Shown piece after piece: positions 15,200 to 23,045 of a stretch of 55,975 bases of DNA. Each line of letters opens with the position of its first letter. Position 1 is the first letter of the stretch. Position numbers and translations under genes: made by a program. Location of the stretch: NCBI GenBank assembly GCA_014799475.1, contig JAAVHX010000020.1, forward strand, positions 1 to 55,975, in the 5' to 3' direction. The notes under the pieces are model-generated. The model had not been told where the DNA came from and searched no databases. It saw nothing but the letters and a program-made list of their open reading frames with translations. Source of the DNA: Clostridiales bacterium (GTDB taxonomy: Bacteria; Bacillota; Clostridia; Oscillospirales; Oscillospiraceae).

Positions 15200-15231
15200 T
15201 CTGCACCCTATCCTTTTGGTGTGTTTTCCAC

Positions 15232-15258
15232 AGGATAAGGGCTTTGTGTTTGAGAATT
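15232..15258 (-). promoter_or_regulatory. Promoter of epimerase gene with proximal regulator repeat
   Basis: TATCCT on the minus strand (15232-15237) lies 10 bases beyond the array of three 11-mers at 15248-15280, the same spacing as at the other two promoters of the set. Confidence 0.5.
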
Positions 15259-15280
15259 GGTTCAGCCTTGTTTCAGAAAA
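15248..15280 (-). promoter_or_regulatory. Three tandem 11-bp regulator repeats, epimerase side
   Basis: The plus-strand 11-mers gtttgagaatt, ggttcagcctt and gtttcagaaaa are head to tail. On the minus strand they read TTTTCTGAAAC, AAGGCTGAACC and AATTCTCAAAC. Eleven-base direct repeats are the usual binding layout of OmpR-family regulators. Confidence 0.65.
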
Positions 15281-15318
15281 ATTAAAATGCTGAATTTGTC
15301 CGAAAAAACACAATTAAC

Positions 15319-15367
15319 AATTCTCAAACAATTCTGAAACACGACTCAAATTTAAGGAGTGTATACT
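15319..15367 (+). promoter_or_regulatory. Three tandem 11-bp repeats and -10 of two-component operon
   Basis: aattctcaaac, aattctgaaac and acgactcaaat (15319-15351) replace the -35 region. TATACT (15362-15367) begins 10 bases later. This is a typical activator-dependent OmpR-type promoter. Confidence 0.65.
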
Positions 15368-15399
15368 GCCCTCAAACCAGCAAAGGGAAGGTGTGCATA

Positions 15400-16272
15400 A
15401 TGGAACGATGGCGCGCTGTTCTGAAAAAGCTGCTATTTCCCGGCTGGGGCTGGGTGGCCTTGGCTACGGTGTTGAGTGGGATCTCCCTGACCGCGACCTT
15501 TCTGGTCTTTGGGGACGACAGCCCCTTTGCCTATGCGTCTTATGCGCTGTCCGCCTACGCACTGACCATCCTGGTAGCCGCCGTCGTGCCGCTGTTCTCC
15601 TCCGCCCGGCGGCTTGTACACAGTGTCCCCATGGCCCACCGATACCTGACCGACCGCTATTTCAAGGTGCGCTCCGGGCTGACGCTTTCCCTTTTCATCA
15701 ATCTGTGCTATGCTGGGTTCAAGCTGGCCTGCGCGGTGCGGTATTCCTCCTTCTGGGACGGGGCGCTGGCGCTATACTACGTTCTTTTGTGCGCGGTGCG
15801 GCTCTATCTTCTGCGCCGGGTGCCAAAGGATGAACGGGAGCAGGATTTGAACAGGGAGCTGCGGTACTACCGCGCCACAGGGCTTTTCCTCTTTGGGTTG
15901 GACCTGGCGCTCAGCGGCGTAGTTACCCAAATCATCCGGGACGGCTACGGCAGCAATTATCCCGGTATGCTGATCTATGCGGCGGCAGCCCATGCCTTCT
16001 ATAGCCTGACCCTCGCCATCGTGAACACGGTGAAGTACCGCAAATTCCACAGTCCCGTGCTCTCTGCCGCCAAGGCCGTCAACCTAACCACCGCGCTGGT
16101 GTCCATGTTCAACCTGGAAACGGCGATGATCGACCAGTTCGGTGAGCAGGATGAGCAATTCCGCCTGATTATGACGGCCTGCACCGCCTTTGCTGTGTGT
16201 GTCACCGTGCTGGCTATGGCGGCGTTTATGGTGATTTCATCAACTCGAAAACGAAGGAGATTTGACCTATGA
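15400..16272 (+). CDS. Polytopic membrane protein of two-component operon
   Basis: A 290-residue protein with about eight transmembrane helices (for example about 16-38, 44-65, 90-112, 120-140, 160-180, 190-215, 225-245 and 262-285) and a positively charged C-terminus (SSTRKRRRFDL). No transport motif is recognised. The ATG at 15400 is chosen because AAGGGAAGG lies 9 bases upstream; a GTG at 15391 abuts the site. Its end overlaps the response-regulator start by 4 bases. It may be the output or a sensor partner of the kinase. Confidence 0.75.
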   Translation: MERWRAVLKKLLFPGWGWVALATVLSGISLTATFLVFGDDSPFAYASYALSAYALTILVAAVVPLFSSARRLVHSVPMAHRYLTDRYFKVRSGLTLSLFINLCYAGFKLACAVRYSSFWDGALALYYVLLCAVRLYLLRRVPKDEREQDLNRELRYYRATGLFLFGLDLALSGVVTQIIRDGYGSNYPGMLIYAAAAHAFYSLTLAIVNTVKYRKFHSPVLSAAKAVNLTTALVSMFNLETAMIDQFGEQDEQFRLIMTACTAFAVCVTVLAMAAFMVISSTRKRRRFDL

Positions 16273-16940
16273 TCCATATTTTAGTGGTGGAAGACGATGC
16301 CAAGCTGAACCAGCTGGTGTGTACCTATCTCAGCGACTGCGGCTTTGAAACCCACGGCTGTCTAAACGCCAACGACGCCTACGACGAGATGTACAACAGC
16401 CTGTATGACCTCATCATCTCGGACATCATGATGCCGGAGGTGGACGGCTTCGAGTTCGCCCGAACGGTGCGGCAGGTGAACAAGCATATCCCCATCCTGT
16501 TCATGTCCGCCCGGGATGACCTACCCGCCAAGCAGAAGGGCTTCCAGTTGGGCATCGACGACTACATGGTGAAGCCCTTCGAGCTGGACGAGCTGCAGCT
16601 CCGGGTACGGGCTTTGCTGCGCCGGGCCAACATCGAGGTAGAGCGGAAGCTCACTGTGGGCAACCTGGTGCTGGACGCGGACGGCATGACGGCGGAAGTG
16701 GACGGAGAGGAGCTGCCCGTCACCACCCGGGAATTCAATATCCTCTACAAGCTGCTGTCCTATCCGAAAAAGACCTTTTCCCGCGCTCAGCTCATGGATG
16801 AGTTCTGGGGGGTGGACAGTGAGACCAGCCTGCGGGCGGTGGACGTCTACATCACCAAGCTGCGGGATAAATTCTCAGACTGCAACGGCTTTGAAATCAA
16901 AACGGTGCGGGGCCTGGGCTACAAGGCGGTGCTGAAATGA
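16269..16940 (+). CDS. OmpR-family response regulator
   Basis: A 223-residue regulator. The receiver domain (1-120) has acidic residues E8/D9/D10, phosphoacceptor D52 in IISDIMMPEVDG, the switch threonine/serine position in FMSARDD and K102-region KPFEL. The winged-helix DNA-binding domain (about 130-222) has the LLSYPKKTFSRAQLMDEFWG and VRGLGYKAV signatures. It overlaps the kinase start by 4 bases. It probably binds the 11-bp repeat arrays upstream of its own operon, the epimerase and the small membrane protein at 18741. Confidence 0.93.
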   Translation: MIHILVVEDDAKLNQLVCTYLSDCGFETHGCLNANDAYDEMYNSLYDLIISDIMMPEVDGFEFARTVRQVNKHIPILFMSARDDLPAKQKGFQLGIDDYMVKPFELDELQLRVRALLRRANIEVERKLTVGNLVLDADGMTAEVDGEELPVTTREFNILYKLLSYPKKTFSRAQLMDEFWGVDSETSLRAVDVYITKLRDKFSDCNGFEIKTVRGLGYKAVLK

Positions 16941-18013
16941 ACGGGCGCTGGCGCTTTCCTGCCATCCGCTCCAGCCGGTTTCCTGCCGCCCTGTTTGGAA
17001 TCATTCTGGTGGGACTGCTGCTGGCGTCAGGGGTTCACATGGGCTTTATCATTCTGCTCACGCGGCTGGAGCTGAGCGACTTCCTTCAGGTCAATATCCC
17101 AATCCTCTATTGGGGCCTTATTGCGGCGGGCGTGACTGCCGTAATTGTGCGGCTTACAAGAAGTACCTATGAGAAACCGCTCAAGCAGATCGCCCAAGCC
17201 GCCCGGCAGGTGGCGGACGGGGATTTCTCCGTCTACGTCCCGCCCATCCATGCCGCCGACAAGCAGGACTACATGGACGACTTGATCCTGGATTTCAACA
17301 AAATGGTGGCCGAGCTGGGCAGTATTGAGACACTGAAAACCGACTTTTTCTCCAATGTCTCCCATGAGATCAAGACGCCGCTGGCGGTGATCCAAAACAC
17401 CGCCGCCCTGCTGGACGACGGGACGCTGACCGACCAGCAGGCAGAACACGTCCAGACCATCAGCCGGTATTCCCGGCGGCTCACCGACCTTATCACGAAT
17501 ATTCTGAAGCTGAACAAGCTGGAAAAGCAGAATATCCAGCCCGTGCCGGAGCCCTACGACCTGTGTGAGCAGCTGGCGGAGTGCGCGTTGCTGTTCGAAA
17601 ACCGCTGGGAGGAAAAGGACATTGAATTTGAGGCGGATATTGAGGATGAGACCACCATCGTGGCGGACGCCAGCCTGCTGGAGCTGGTGTGGAACAATCT
17701 GCTGTCCAATGCCATCAAGTTTACGGAGCCGGGTGGGACGGTCATCCTGCGGCAGACCTCTACGGCAGGGTGCGTGGAAGTGAGCGTATCCGACACCGGC
17801 TGCGGCATGGATACCAAAACGCTGGAGCATATCTTTGACAAGTTCTACCAGGGCGACACATCCCGCTCCACCGAGGGCAACGGCCTGGGGCTGGCGCTGG
17901 TGCTGCGTATCCTGCGGATGGTGGGCGGGGATGTTTCGGTGTCCAGCAAGCCGGGAGAGGGCAGCACGTTCACCGTAAAAATACCAGTGCGGGGAGGTTT
18001 GGCAAATGGGTGA
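16937..18013 (+). CDS. HAMP-domain sensor histidine kinase
   Basis: A 358-residue kinase with two transmembrane helices (about 17-40 and 55-73) separated by only some 15 residues, so almost no extracellular sensor exists. HAMP occupies about 73-128, the dimerization domain carries H143 (SNVSHEIKTPLA), and the ATPase has N (WNNLLSNAIKF), G1 (DTGCGMD) and G2 (GNGLGLAL) boxes. The lack of an outer domain suggests it senses the membrane or a partner, such as the membrane protein encoded upstream, like bacitracin-type intramembrane-sensing kinases. It overlaps the downstream gene by 8 bases. Confidence 0.93.
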   Translation: MNGRWRFPAIRSSRFPAALFGIILVGLLLASGVHMGFIILLTRLELSDFLQVNIPILYWGLIAAGVTAVIVRLTRSTYEKPLKQIAQAARQVADGDFSVYVPPIHAADKQDYMDDLILDFNKMVAELGSIETLKTDFFSNVSHEIKTPLAVIQNTAALLDDGTLTDQQAEHVQTISRYSRRLTDLITNILKLNKLEKQNIQPVPEPYDLCEQLAECALLFENRWEEKDIEFEADIEDETTIVADASLLELVWNNLLSNAIKFTEPGGTVILRQTSTAGCVEVSVSDTGCGMDTKTLEHIFDKFYQGDTSRSTEGNGLGLALVLRILRMVGGDVSVSSKPGEGSTFTVKIPVRGGLANG

Positions 18014-18542
18014 AATCAGAAAAGACAGTGGGCAATTTGTAGGCTACGAATACAAGGAAATCGCCGCCAGCGGGGAGCGGGCGGCGTTCTGCCTGGACTG
18101 CTACGAGAGCTTTGGCTGGACGCAGGACGAACGGACCCAGGAGACGGTTCCCACCGCCAAAGGGAAGCTGGTGCTGAAACGTGAGCGGAAAATCGTGAAC
18201 AAGGCGGAGCTGACCCGCTTACAGCGCCACTTCGAGGCGTGTATGGACGAGATCACGGCGCTGGAGAAGTCCAAAACCGCCAACGCCACCATGTGGGCTA
18301 TCGTAGTGGGACTTATTGGTACCGTGTTCCTGGCGGGGGCCACCTTCGCCGCTGTCCATGAACCGCCCCTCTACGTACTGTCCGCTCTGTTGGGTGTCCC
18401 CGGCTTCATCGGCTGGGCACTGCCTTATTTCCTCTATCAAAAACTGGCCGCCAAACGGGCCAAGGTGGTGGCGGAGCTGGTAGAGCGGAAATACGATGAA
18501 ATCTACGAGATCTGTGAACAGGGAAACAAGCTGCTGAACTGA
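18006..18542 (+). CDS. Membrane protein with N-terminal coiled region
   Basis: A 178-residue protein. Residues 1-70 are hydrophilic with a CLDCYESFGW stretch. Residues 67-95 are a probable helix or coiled coil. Two transmembrane helices follow at about 98-118 and 124-146. A charged helical tail (AAKRAKVVAELVERKYDEI) ends it. It is the last gene of the two-component operon, overlapping the kinase gene. No family was recognised; it may be a target or accessory of the system. Confidence 0.7.
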   Translation: MGEIRKDSGQFVGYEYKEIAASGERAAFCLDCYESFGWTQDERTQETVPTAKGKLVLKRERKIVNKAELTRLQRHFEACMDEITALEKSKTANATMWAIVVGLIGTVFLAGATFAAVHEPPLYVLSALLGVPGFIGWALPYFLYQKLAAKRAKVVAELVERKYDEIYEICEQGNKLLN

Positions 18543-18580
18543 AAGCCGCCCCTCCGAATTTTCCGGAGGGGCGGCTTTTT
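18542..18580 (+). terminator. Terminator of two-component operon
   Basis: Perfect 15-bp stem (18542-18556 with 18564-18578) and T-run. Confidence 0.93.
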
Positions 18581-18583
18581 AAT

Positions 18584-18632
18584 ATTTCTCAAACACGATT
18601 CAAGCAATTTGCAAACATCGCTGCCTTAGAAT
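18584..18632 (+). promoter_or_regulatory. Three tandem 11-bp repeats and -10 of small membrane protein gene
   Basis: atttctcaaac, acgattcaagc and aatttgcaaac (18584-18616) match the arrays at 15248 and 15319. TAGAAT (18627-18632) again lies 10 bases after the last repeat. The block aaacacga(c/t)tcaa is shared with the 15319 array. Confidence 0.65.
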
Positions 18633-18740
18633 ACAGCCATCAAACGAGCACACCACCATCTGTATCAATTTTGAAAGGGGAAGATCATAATGGTAGAAAA
18701 GCGGTTTTAGTCCACAACAAATTTGAGAGGAGAAAATATC

Positions 18741-19115
18741 ATGAAAAAGAGTAACTTTGTGGCGCTGATCCTGGGAACCATCGGCGGCGTATTCTTCGCG
18801 CTGGGGATGTGCATGGTTCTGCTGCCGGAGTGGGGCATGGGAACCCAGGGCATCGTCTGCGGCGTGATTGGGCTGGCGGTTCTGCTGGCCACCCTGCTGA
18901 TCTGGCGCAGGATGGAGCACAAGGCTCCTATTAAGATCAGTGGAAAGACATTGGCAGCCGTTTTCGTTGGCATCCTGGGCACACTGCTGCTGGGCGTGGG
19001 GATGTGCCTGTGCCTGCTGGACCCGGCCAAGATGGCCGTGGGGATCGTGGTCGGCGTGGTGGGCATCGTGGTGCTGCTGATGCTCATTCCGCTCCTCAAG
19101 GGCATTCACGACTAA
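18741..19115 (+). CDS. Small four-helix membrane protein
   Basis: A 124-residue protein, almost entirely hydrophobic, with four transmembrane helices (about 6-28, 34-54, 70-92 and 96-116). The two halves look alike: LGTIGGVFFALGMCMVLL and LGTLLLGVGMCLCLLD, each followed by a glycine/valine-rich helix. This suggests an internal duplication. The start at 18741 follows GAGGAG. Its promoter carries the same regulator repeats as the upstream operon, so it is a probable output of that system, perhaps in envelope stress. Confidence 0.75.
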   Translation: MKKSNFVALILGTIGGVFFALGMCMVLLPEWGMGTQGIVCGVIGLAVLLATLLIWRRMEHKAPIKISGKTLAAVFVGILGTLLLGVGMCLCLLDPAKMAVGIVVGVVGIVVLLMLIPLLKGIHD

Positions 19116-19149
19116 GCAAGTTCGGCATCCATATATTCCATACAGGTAG

Positions 19150-19190
19150 ACCGCTCTCCAGATCACACATATTGGGGAGCGGTTTTGCTT
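19150..19190 (+). terminator. Terminator of small membrane protein gene
   Basis: accgctctcc (19150-19159) pairs with ggggagcggt (19174-19183) with one mismatch, followed by TTTGCTTTT. Confidence 0.75.
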
Positions 19191-19227
19191 TTCATATGTT
19201 TTGAAACTGCACACATTGTTGAAGATT

Positions 19228-19275
19228 CTTCTTTGTAGACACTGGTGCAATCCATCGCTGCAAATTTCCGCTGGT
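19228..19275 (+). repeat. Dispersed repeat, copy C
   Basis: The same 19-base core at 19231-19249 as copies A and B. This copy stands alone, 14 kb from the others. Confidence 0.65.
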
Positions 19276-19622
19276 TCTCCTGTGGAGAGAATGCTGGTTT
19301 TGAGGATATAGAGCAATATCCAACAGTTGAGGAAAAAGCTGCCCGGCTCGCCTCGGCGATCTATGAGCAGAATTTCTGAGCGTTGTGTGGCTCCCGGCAA
19401 AACCAAGCGCTACGGCCCGCCGCGGGTGGGCCGTAGCTCGCGTGAGGCTTATGGTCAAACAGCACAATGCACAAAAACGATCCTGCCTTTTTGGAGGGTG
19501 TCGTTCAAAAAACGACACCCTCTTAAAATTTGCCCCATTTCAAGCCACCGTCCGATTTGCTAAACTTAGCATCAGAAAGGCCGGACAGGAATCAAACCGG
19601 CGAAAAAGGAAGGAGATCTCTT

Positions 19623-21026
19623 ATGAAAAAATTAACAGCAATGCTTCTCGCGCTCATGATGGTCATTTCTCTGGCCGCGTGCAGCAACAAAACCGGCGAT
19701 GACAACAAGGACAAGACCAACGACAACCCCGGTGGCCAGCAGCAGGGCGAGCAGGGCGGCCAGCAGGACGACATCGTCCTGTGGACCCTGTCCAACGACC
19801 TGAAGCAGTTTGCCGAGCGCTATGAACAGCAGACCGGCAACCACGTGGAAGTGGTGGTGTTCGACTCCGCCGACTTCTCCACCAAGATCATGCAGACCCT
19901 GGGCGGCAAGAGCAAGGACGTGGACGTGTTCGTGGGCGAGCCCCAGATGCTGCCCAACTTCTTCGAGGCCGGCTTCTCCGCCGACCTGAGCGAGTTTGAC
20001 AGCGAGGTCAAGAACCGCCTGGTGGACTACACCTATGAGGCCGGCTGCGACGAGGACGGCGTGCTGCGCGCCATCAGCTACCAGGCCTGCCCCGGCTCCG
20101 TCATCTACCGCCTGGATCTGGCCGAGGAAGTGTTCGGCACCAGCGACCCCGACGAGATCGGCAAGCTGTTCTCCTCCTTCAGCGCCATTGAGGACACCGC
20201 CGCCAAGCTCCAGGCCAAGGGCTACTCCATCTTCGGCGACACCGGCTCCCTGCGCTGGTTCTCCATCAGCTCCAACCCCTGGGTGAAGGACGGCCAGATC
20301 ATTGTCGACCAGGATCGTTTGGATTACTTCGACTGCGCTGTTGAGCTCTACCAGAAGAACCAGGTGGCCTTCGCCACCGAGTGGTCCGCCCCCTGGTACG
20401 CCTCCATGGCCGGCCCGCTGCCTCAGCTGGCTGACGGCGACGATGTGTGGGGCATGGATAAGGACGCCCTCATGAGCGAGGGCCAGGCCGGCGGCGAGGG
20501 CATCACCCAGGTGTTCTCCTACGTTATGCCCTCCTGGGGCGCCCTGATCGTCCGCGATAACGCTGAGGGCAACAAGGGCAACTTCGGCGTGTGCTCCGGC
20601 GTGTGTTCCTTCTTCGGCGGCGGCACCTTCCTGACGGTCAACGAGTACAGCCAGCACAAAGAGGCTGCCAAGGCGTTCATTGAGTTCTGCACCCTGAACG
20701 ACGACACCGCCCAGTGGTGGCTGGAGGCCTCCAACGGCGATGTGGTGAACAACAAGGCCGTGCTGGAGAACAACAAGGACTACCAGAACGAATCCTTCGG
20801 CAACCAGAACACCTACGCCTTCTATCTGAAGGAGATGGAGCACATCGACTACGGCATGATCACCGGCTATGACGATCCCATCAAGGAGGCCTTCGGCGCG
20901 GCCATCATGTCCGTCCAGAAGGGCCAGCAGACCAAGGAAGCCGCCCTGAAGGAGTTCTACACCACCGTCATCACCCAATTCCCCGAGCTGTCCATCCCCG
21001 ATGACGCGCCTGTTTCCCTCGGCTAA
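19623..21026 (+). CDS. ABC sugar-binding lipoprotein
   Basis: A 467-residue extracellular solute-binding protein of family 1. A lipoprotein signal (MKKLTAMLLALMMVISLAAC, Cys20) and a low-complexity Asp/Asn/Gly/Gln linker precede the mature domain, beginning ILVWTL-like (IVLWTLSNDLKQFAERYEQ). The C-terminal lobe contains the aromatic-rich segments (SAPWYASMAG, DTAQWWLEAS) usual for oligosaccharide binding. AAGGAG precedes the start at 19623. It heads a glycan operon with two permeases. No ATPase is encoded here, so a shared MsmK/MsiK-type ATPase elsewhere is expected. Confidence 0.92.
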   Translation: MKKLTAMLLALMMVISLAACSNKTGDDNKDKTNDNPGGQQQGEQGGQQDDIVLWTLSNDLKQFAERYEQQTGNHVEVVVFDSADFSTKIMQTLGGKSKDVDVFVGEPQMLPNFFEAGFSADLSEFDSEVKNRLVDYTYEAGCDEDGVLRAISYQACPGSVIYRLDLAEEVFGTSDPDEIGKLFSSFSAIEDTAAKLQAKGYSIFGDTGSLRWFSISSNPWVKDGQIIVDQDRLDYFDCAVELYQKNQVAFATEWSAPWYASMAGPLPQLADGDDVWGMDKDALMSEGQAGGEGITQVFSYVMPSWGALIVRDNAEGNKGNFGVCSGVCSFFGGGTFLTVNEYSQHKEAAKAFIEFCTLNDDTAQWWLEASNGDVVNNKAVLENNKDYQNESFGNQNTYAFYLKEMEHIDYGMITGYDDPIKEAFGAAIMSVQKGQQTKEAALKEFYTTVITQFPELSIPDDAPVSLG

Positions 21027-21063
21027 TTTGAGTACATTTCCCAACTGGTCTTCCTGAATGTCT

Positions 21064-21088
21064 GGGGCGGAGCGGATCGCTCCGCCCC
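21064..21088 (+). other. Intercistronic hairpin between binding protein and permease
   Basis: Perfect 11-bp stem ggggcggagcg/cgctccgcccc with loop gat and no T-run. Such hairpins behind binding-protein genes commonly protect the upstream mRNA and lower permease expression. Confidence 0.7.
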
Positions 21089-21129
21089 GGACGCATTTTA
21101 AATCAAACAAGAAAGGTGGGGCGATTCCA

Positions 21130-22071
21130 TTGGCGGTCAAGGAAAAAGCGGTAACGCAGGAGGGCAAACGGCACAAGAAGGGCGGCCTGGCACAGCGCAA
21201 CCGATACGGAGCCCTGTTCTGCCTGCCCTTTGTCATCGCGTTTTTGGTTTTTAACATCTATCCCGTATTCCGCACCTTCCAGATGAGCTTTTTGAATTAC
21301 AAGGGCTTTGGCAAGGAGACCTTCGTCTGGTTCGATAACTACACCCGGGCAATCAAGGATCCCCTGTTCCGGGACGCGTTCGTCAACACCCTCAAGATGT
21401 GGGGCGTGAACATCGTCCTCCAGCTGGGCCTGGCCCTGCTGCTCACCATCATCTTCAACGACATGAAGTACCGCATGAAGGGGCTGGGCATCTTCCGGGC
21501 GCTGTTCTACCTGCCCAACCTCATCGCCTGCACTTCGGTGGCCTTCCTGTTCAAGACCCTGCTGGACTGGCGGTTCGGCTCCATCAACCAGATCCTGATG
21601 ACCGCGGGCGTGATCTCCTCCCCCATCAACTGGCTCACCGGCGAGGGCATGACCGCCCAGCTGGTGGTGGGCGTGGTGGGCGCCTGGATGTGGTTCGGCA
21701 ACAGCTTCATCATGCTGATGGCGGGCGTCCAAGGCATCGACCGCTCCTACTTTGAGGCCGCCACCCTGGACGGCGCGGGCCGCTGGCAGACCTTCTCCAA
21801 AATCACCATGCCCCTGCTCCGGCCCATCATGCTCTATGTGGCCGTGACCAGCCTCATCGGCGGGCTTCAGCTCTTCGACCTGCCCTACCTGCTGTCGGGC
21901 ACTAAGGGCACACCGGGCCGGTCCCTGTACACGGCGGTGTTCTACATTTACACCACCGCCTTCACCAACCACCAGATGGGCTACGCCGCCGCGCTGGCCT
22001 TCGTGCTGTTCCTGATCATCGCGGTGTTCTGCGGCATTGCCTTCGCGCTGATGAACAAGAAGGAGGATTAA
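21130..22071 (+). CDS. Sugar ABC transporter permease, MalF/UgpA type
   Basis: A 313-residue inner-membrane permease with six transmembrane helices beginning GALFCLPFVIAFLVFNIYP. The EAA loop (YFEAATLDGAGRWQTFSKITMPLL) that contacts the ATPase is intact. I place the start at the TTG at 21130 behind AAAGGTGGGG. An ATG at 21058 lies inside the intercistronic hairpin and has no ribosome binding site. It pairs with the permease starting 3 bases after its stop. Confidence 0.9.
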   Translation: MAVKEKAVTQEGKRHKKGGLAQRNRYGALFCLPFVIAFLVFNIYPVFRTFQMSFLNYKGFGKETFVWFDNYTRAIKDPLFRDAFVNTLKMWGVNIVLQLGLALLLTIIFNDMKYRMKGLGIFRALFYLPNLIACTSVAFLFKTLLDWRFGSINQILMTAGVISSPINWLTGEGMTAQLVVGVVGAWMWFGNSFIMLMAGVQGIDRSYFEAATLDGAGRWQTFSKITMPLLRPIMLYVAVTSLIGGLQLFDLPYLLSGTKGTPGRSLYTAVFYIYTTAFTNHQMGYAAALAFVLFLIIAVFCGIAFALMNKKED

Positions 22072-22074
22072 GGT

Positions 22075-22908
22075 ATGGACGCGAAATCGAAATCCATCAA
22101 GGGCCTTTTGTACCTGGGGCTGATCCTGCTCGCCACGCTGTGCTTCACCCCCTTCTGGCTGATGATCGTCAATGCCACCCGCTCGGGCAACGAGATCATG
22201 ACCGGCTTCTCCCTGCTGCCCAGCGGCAGTCTGGCGCAGAACTGGAAAATCGTCAGCGAAAACATGGACCTGAGCCGGGGTTTCCTCAACAGCCTGTTCC
22301 TGGCCCTGTGCAACACGGCGCTGGTGTCCTACTTCTCCGCTCTCACCGCCTACGGTCTGGCCTACTATAAGTTTCCCGGAGCCAAGGTCATCTTCACCGC
22401 CCTGCTGGTGTTCATGATGGTGCCCTCCCAGCTGAGTATGCTGGGTTTCTACGACCTGGTGAACAAGCTGGGCATGATCGACACCTACTGGCCGCTGGTT
22501 CTGCCCTCCATCGCCAGCCCCGCCACGGTGTTCTTCCTGCGGCAGTACATCCTGTCCGTCATGCCCCGGGCCATCCTGGAGGCCCCCCGCATCGACGGGG
22601 CCAGCGAGCTGGCCATTTTCCACCGCATCGTCCTGCCCATCATGGCCCCCGGCATCGCCACCATGGCCATCGGCGCGTTCATCGGCAGCTGGAACAGCTA
22701 CCTCATCCCCATGCTGCTCATCAATACGCCGTCCAAGCGGCCCCTGCCCGTGATGGTGGCGGAGCTGTCCGCCGTGCGGGACATCACCACCAACCTGGGC
22801 GCGACCTACCTGGTGGTGGCCGTCTCGGCGGTGCCCATCATGATCGCGTTCTGCTTCTTCTCCAAGTACATCATCAGCGGCATTTCCGCCGGCAGTGTGA
22901 AGGAGTAA
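22075..22908 (+). CDS. Sugar ABC transporter permease, MalG/UgpE type
   Basis: A 277-residue permease with six transmembrane helices and the EAA motif EAPRIDGASELAIFHRIVLP. The start follows AAGGAGGATTAAGGT. It ends in GISAGSVKE; the DNA for this end is duplicated 73 bp downstream. It forms the transport pore with the preceding MalF-type subunit. Confidence 0.92.
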   Translation: MDAKSKSIKGLLYLGLILLATLCFTPFWLMIVNATRSGNEIMTGFSLLPSGSLAQNWKIVSENMDLSRGFLNSLFLALCNTALVSYFSALTAYGLAYYKFPGAKVIFTALLVFMMVPSQLSMLGFYDLVNKLGMIDTYWPLVLPSIASPATVFFLRQYILSVMPRAILEAPRIDGASELAIFHRIVLPIMAPGIATMAIGAFIGSWNSYLIPMLLINTPSKRPLPVMVAELSAVRDITTNLGATYLVVAVSAVPIMIAFCFFSKYIISGISAGSVKE

Positions 22909-22980
22909 AAGGGGCCCCGCCCCTTCGGGGCGGGGCCGGATACACAGCCGCGGCATTTCTGCCGGCAGTGTGAAAGAATA
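22878..22980 (+). repeat. Duplicated permease 3' end
   Basis: Thirty bases at 22878-22907, coding the last codons of the permease through its stop, recur at 22951-22980 with three mismatches and still read GISAGSVKE-stop. A hairpin separates the copies. It is a local duplication scar. Confidence 0.8.
22913..22937 (+). terminator. Strong hairpin after permease operon
   Basis: ggccccgcccc and ggggcggggcc form a perfect 11-bp stem with loop ttc. There is no T-run, so it may act as partial terminator or mRNA stabiliser. Confidence 0.6.
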
Positions 22981-23045
22981 GGGGTGCATTTCCCCCATAA
23001 ATATGATATGCTGGACACAAGAACCGTTCATGGGAGGTCTTTGGG

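Larger units (their letters stand above)
19116..19622. other. Intergenic region with repeat copy C, relic coding end and hairpins
   Basis: After a terminator at 19150-19190 comes repeat copy C (19228-19275). A reading frame through it (ending QYPTVEEKAARLASAI and a TGA at 19377) looks like the C-terminus of a lost protein. Two hairpins follow: tacggccc/gggccgta at about 19410-19435 and a perfect 12-bp stem gagggtgtcgtt/aacgacaccctc (19494-19522). No intact gene is seen; this is probably a scar of a mobile element. Confidence 0.45.

Noticed and set aside
19632-21257. 541-codon antisense frame over the sugar-binding protein
   Set aside because: Composition-driven shadow in GC-rich DNA; low-complexity Gly/Leu/Val/His sequence opposite a clear lipoprotein gene.
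21103-23031. 642-codon antisense frame over the two permeases
   Set aside because: The His/Gln/Gly-rich sequence is the complement of membrane-protein codons, with no domain or ribosome binding site.
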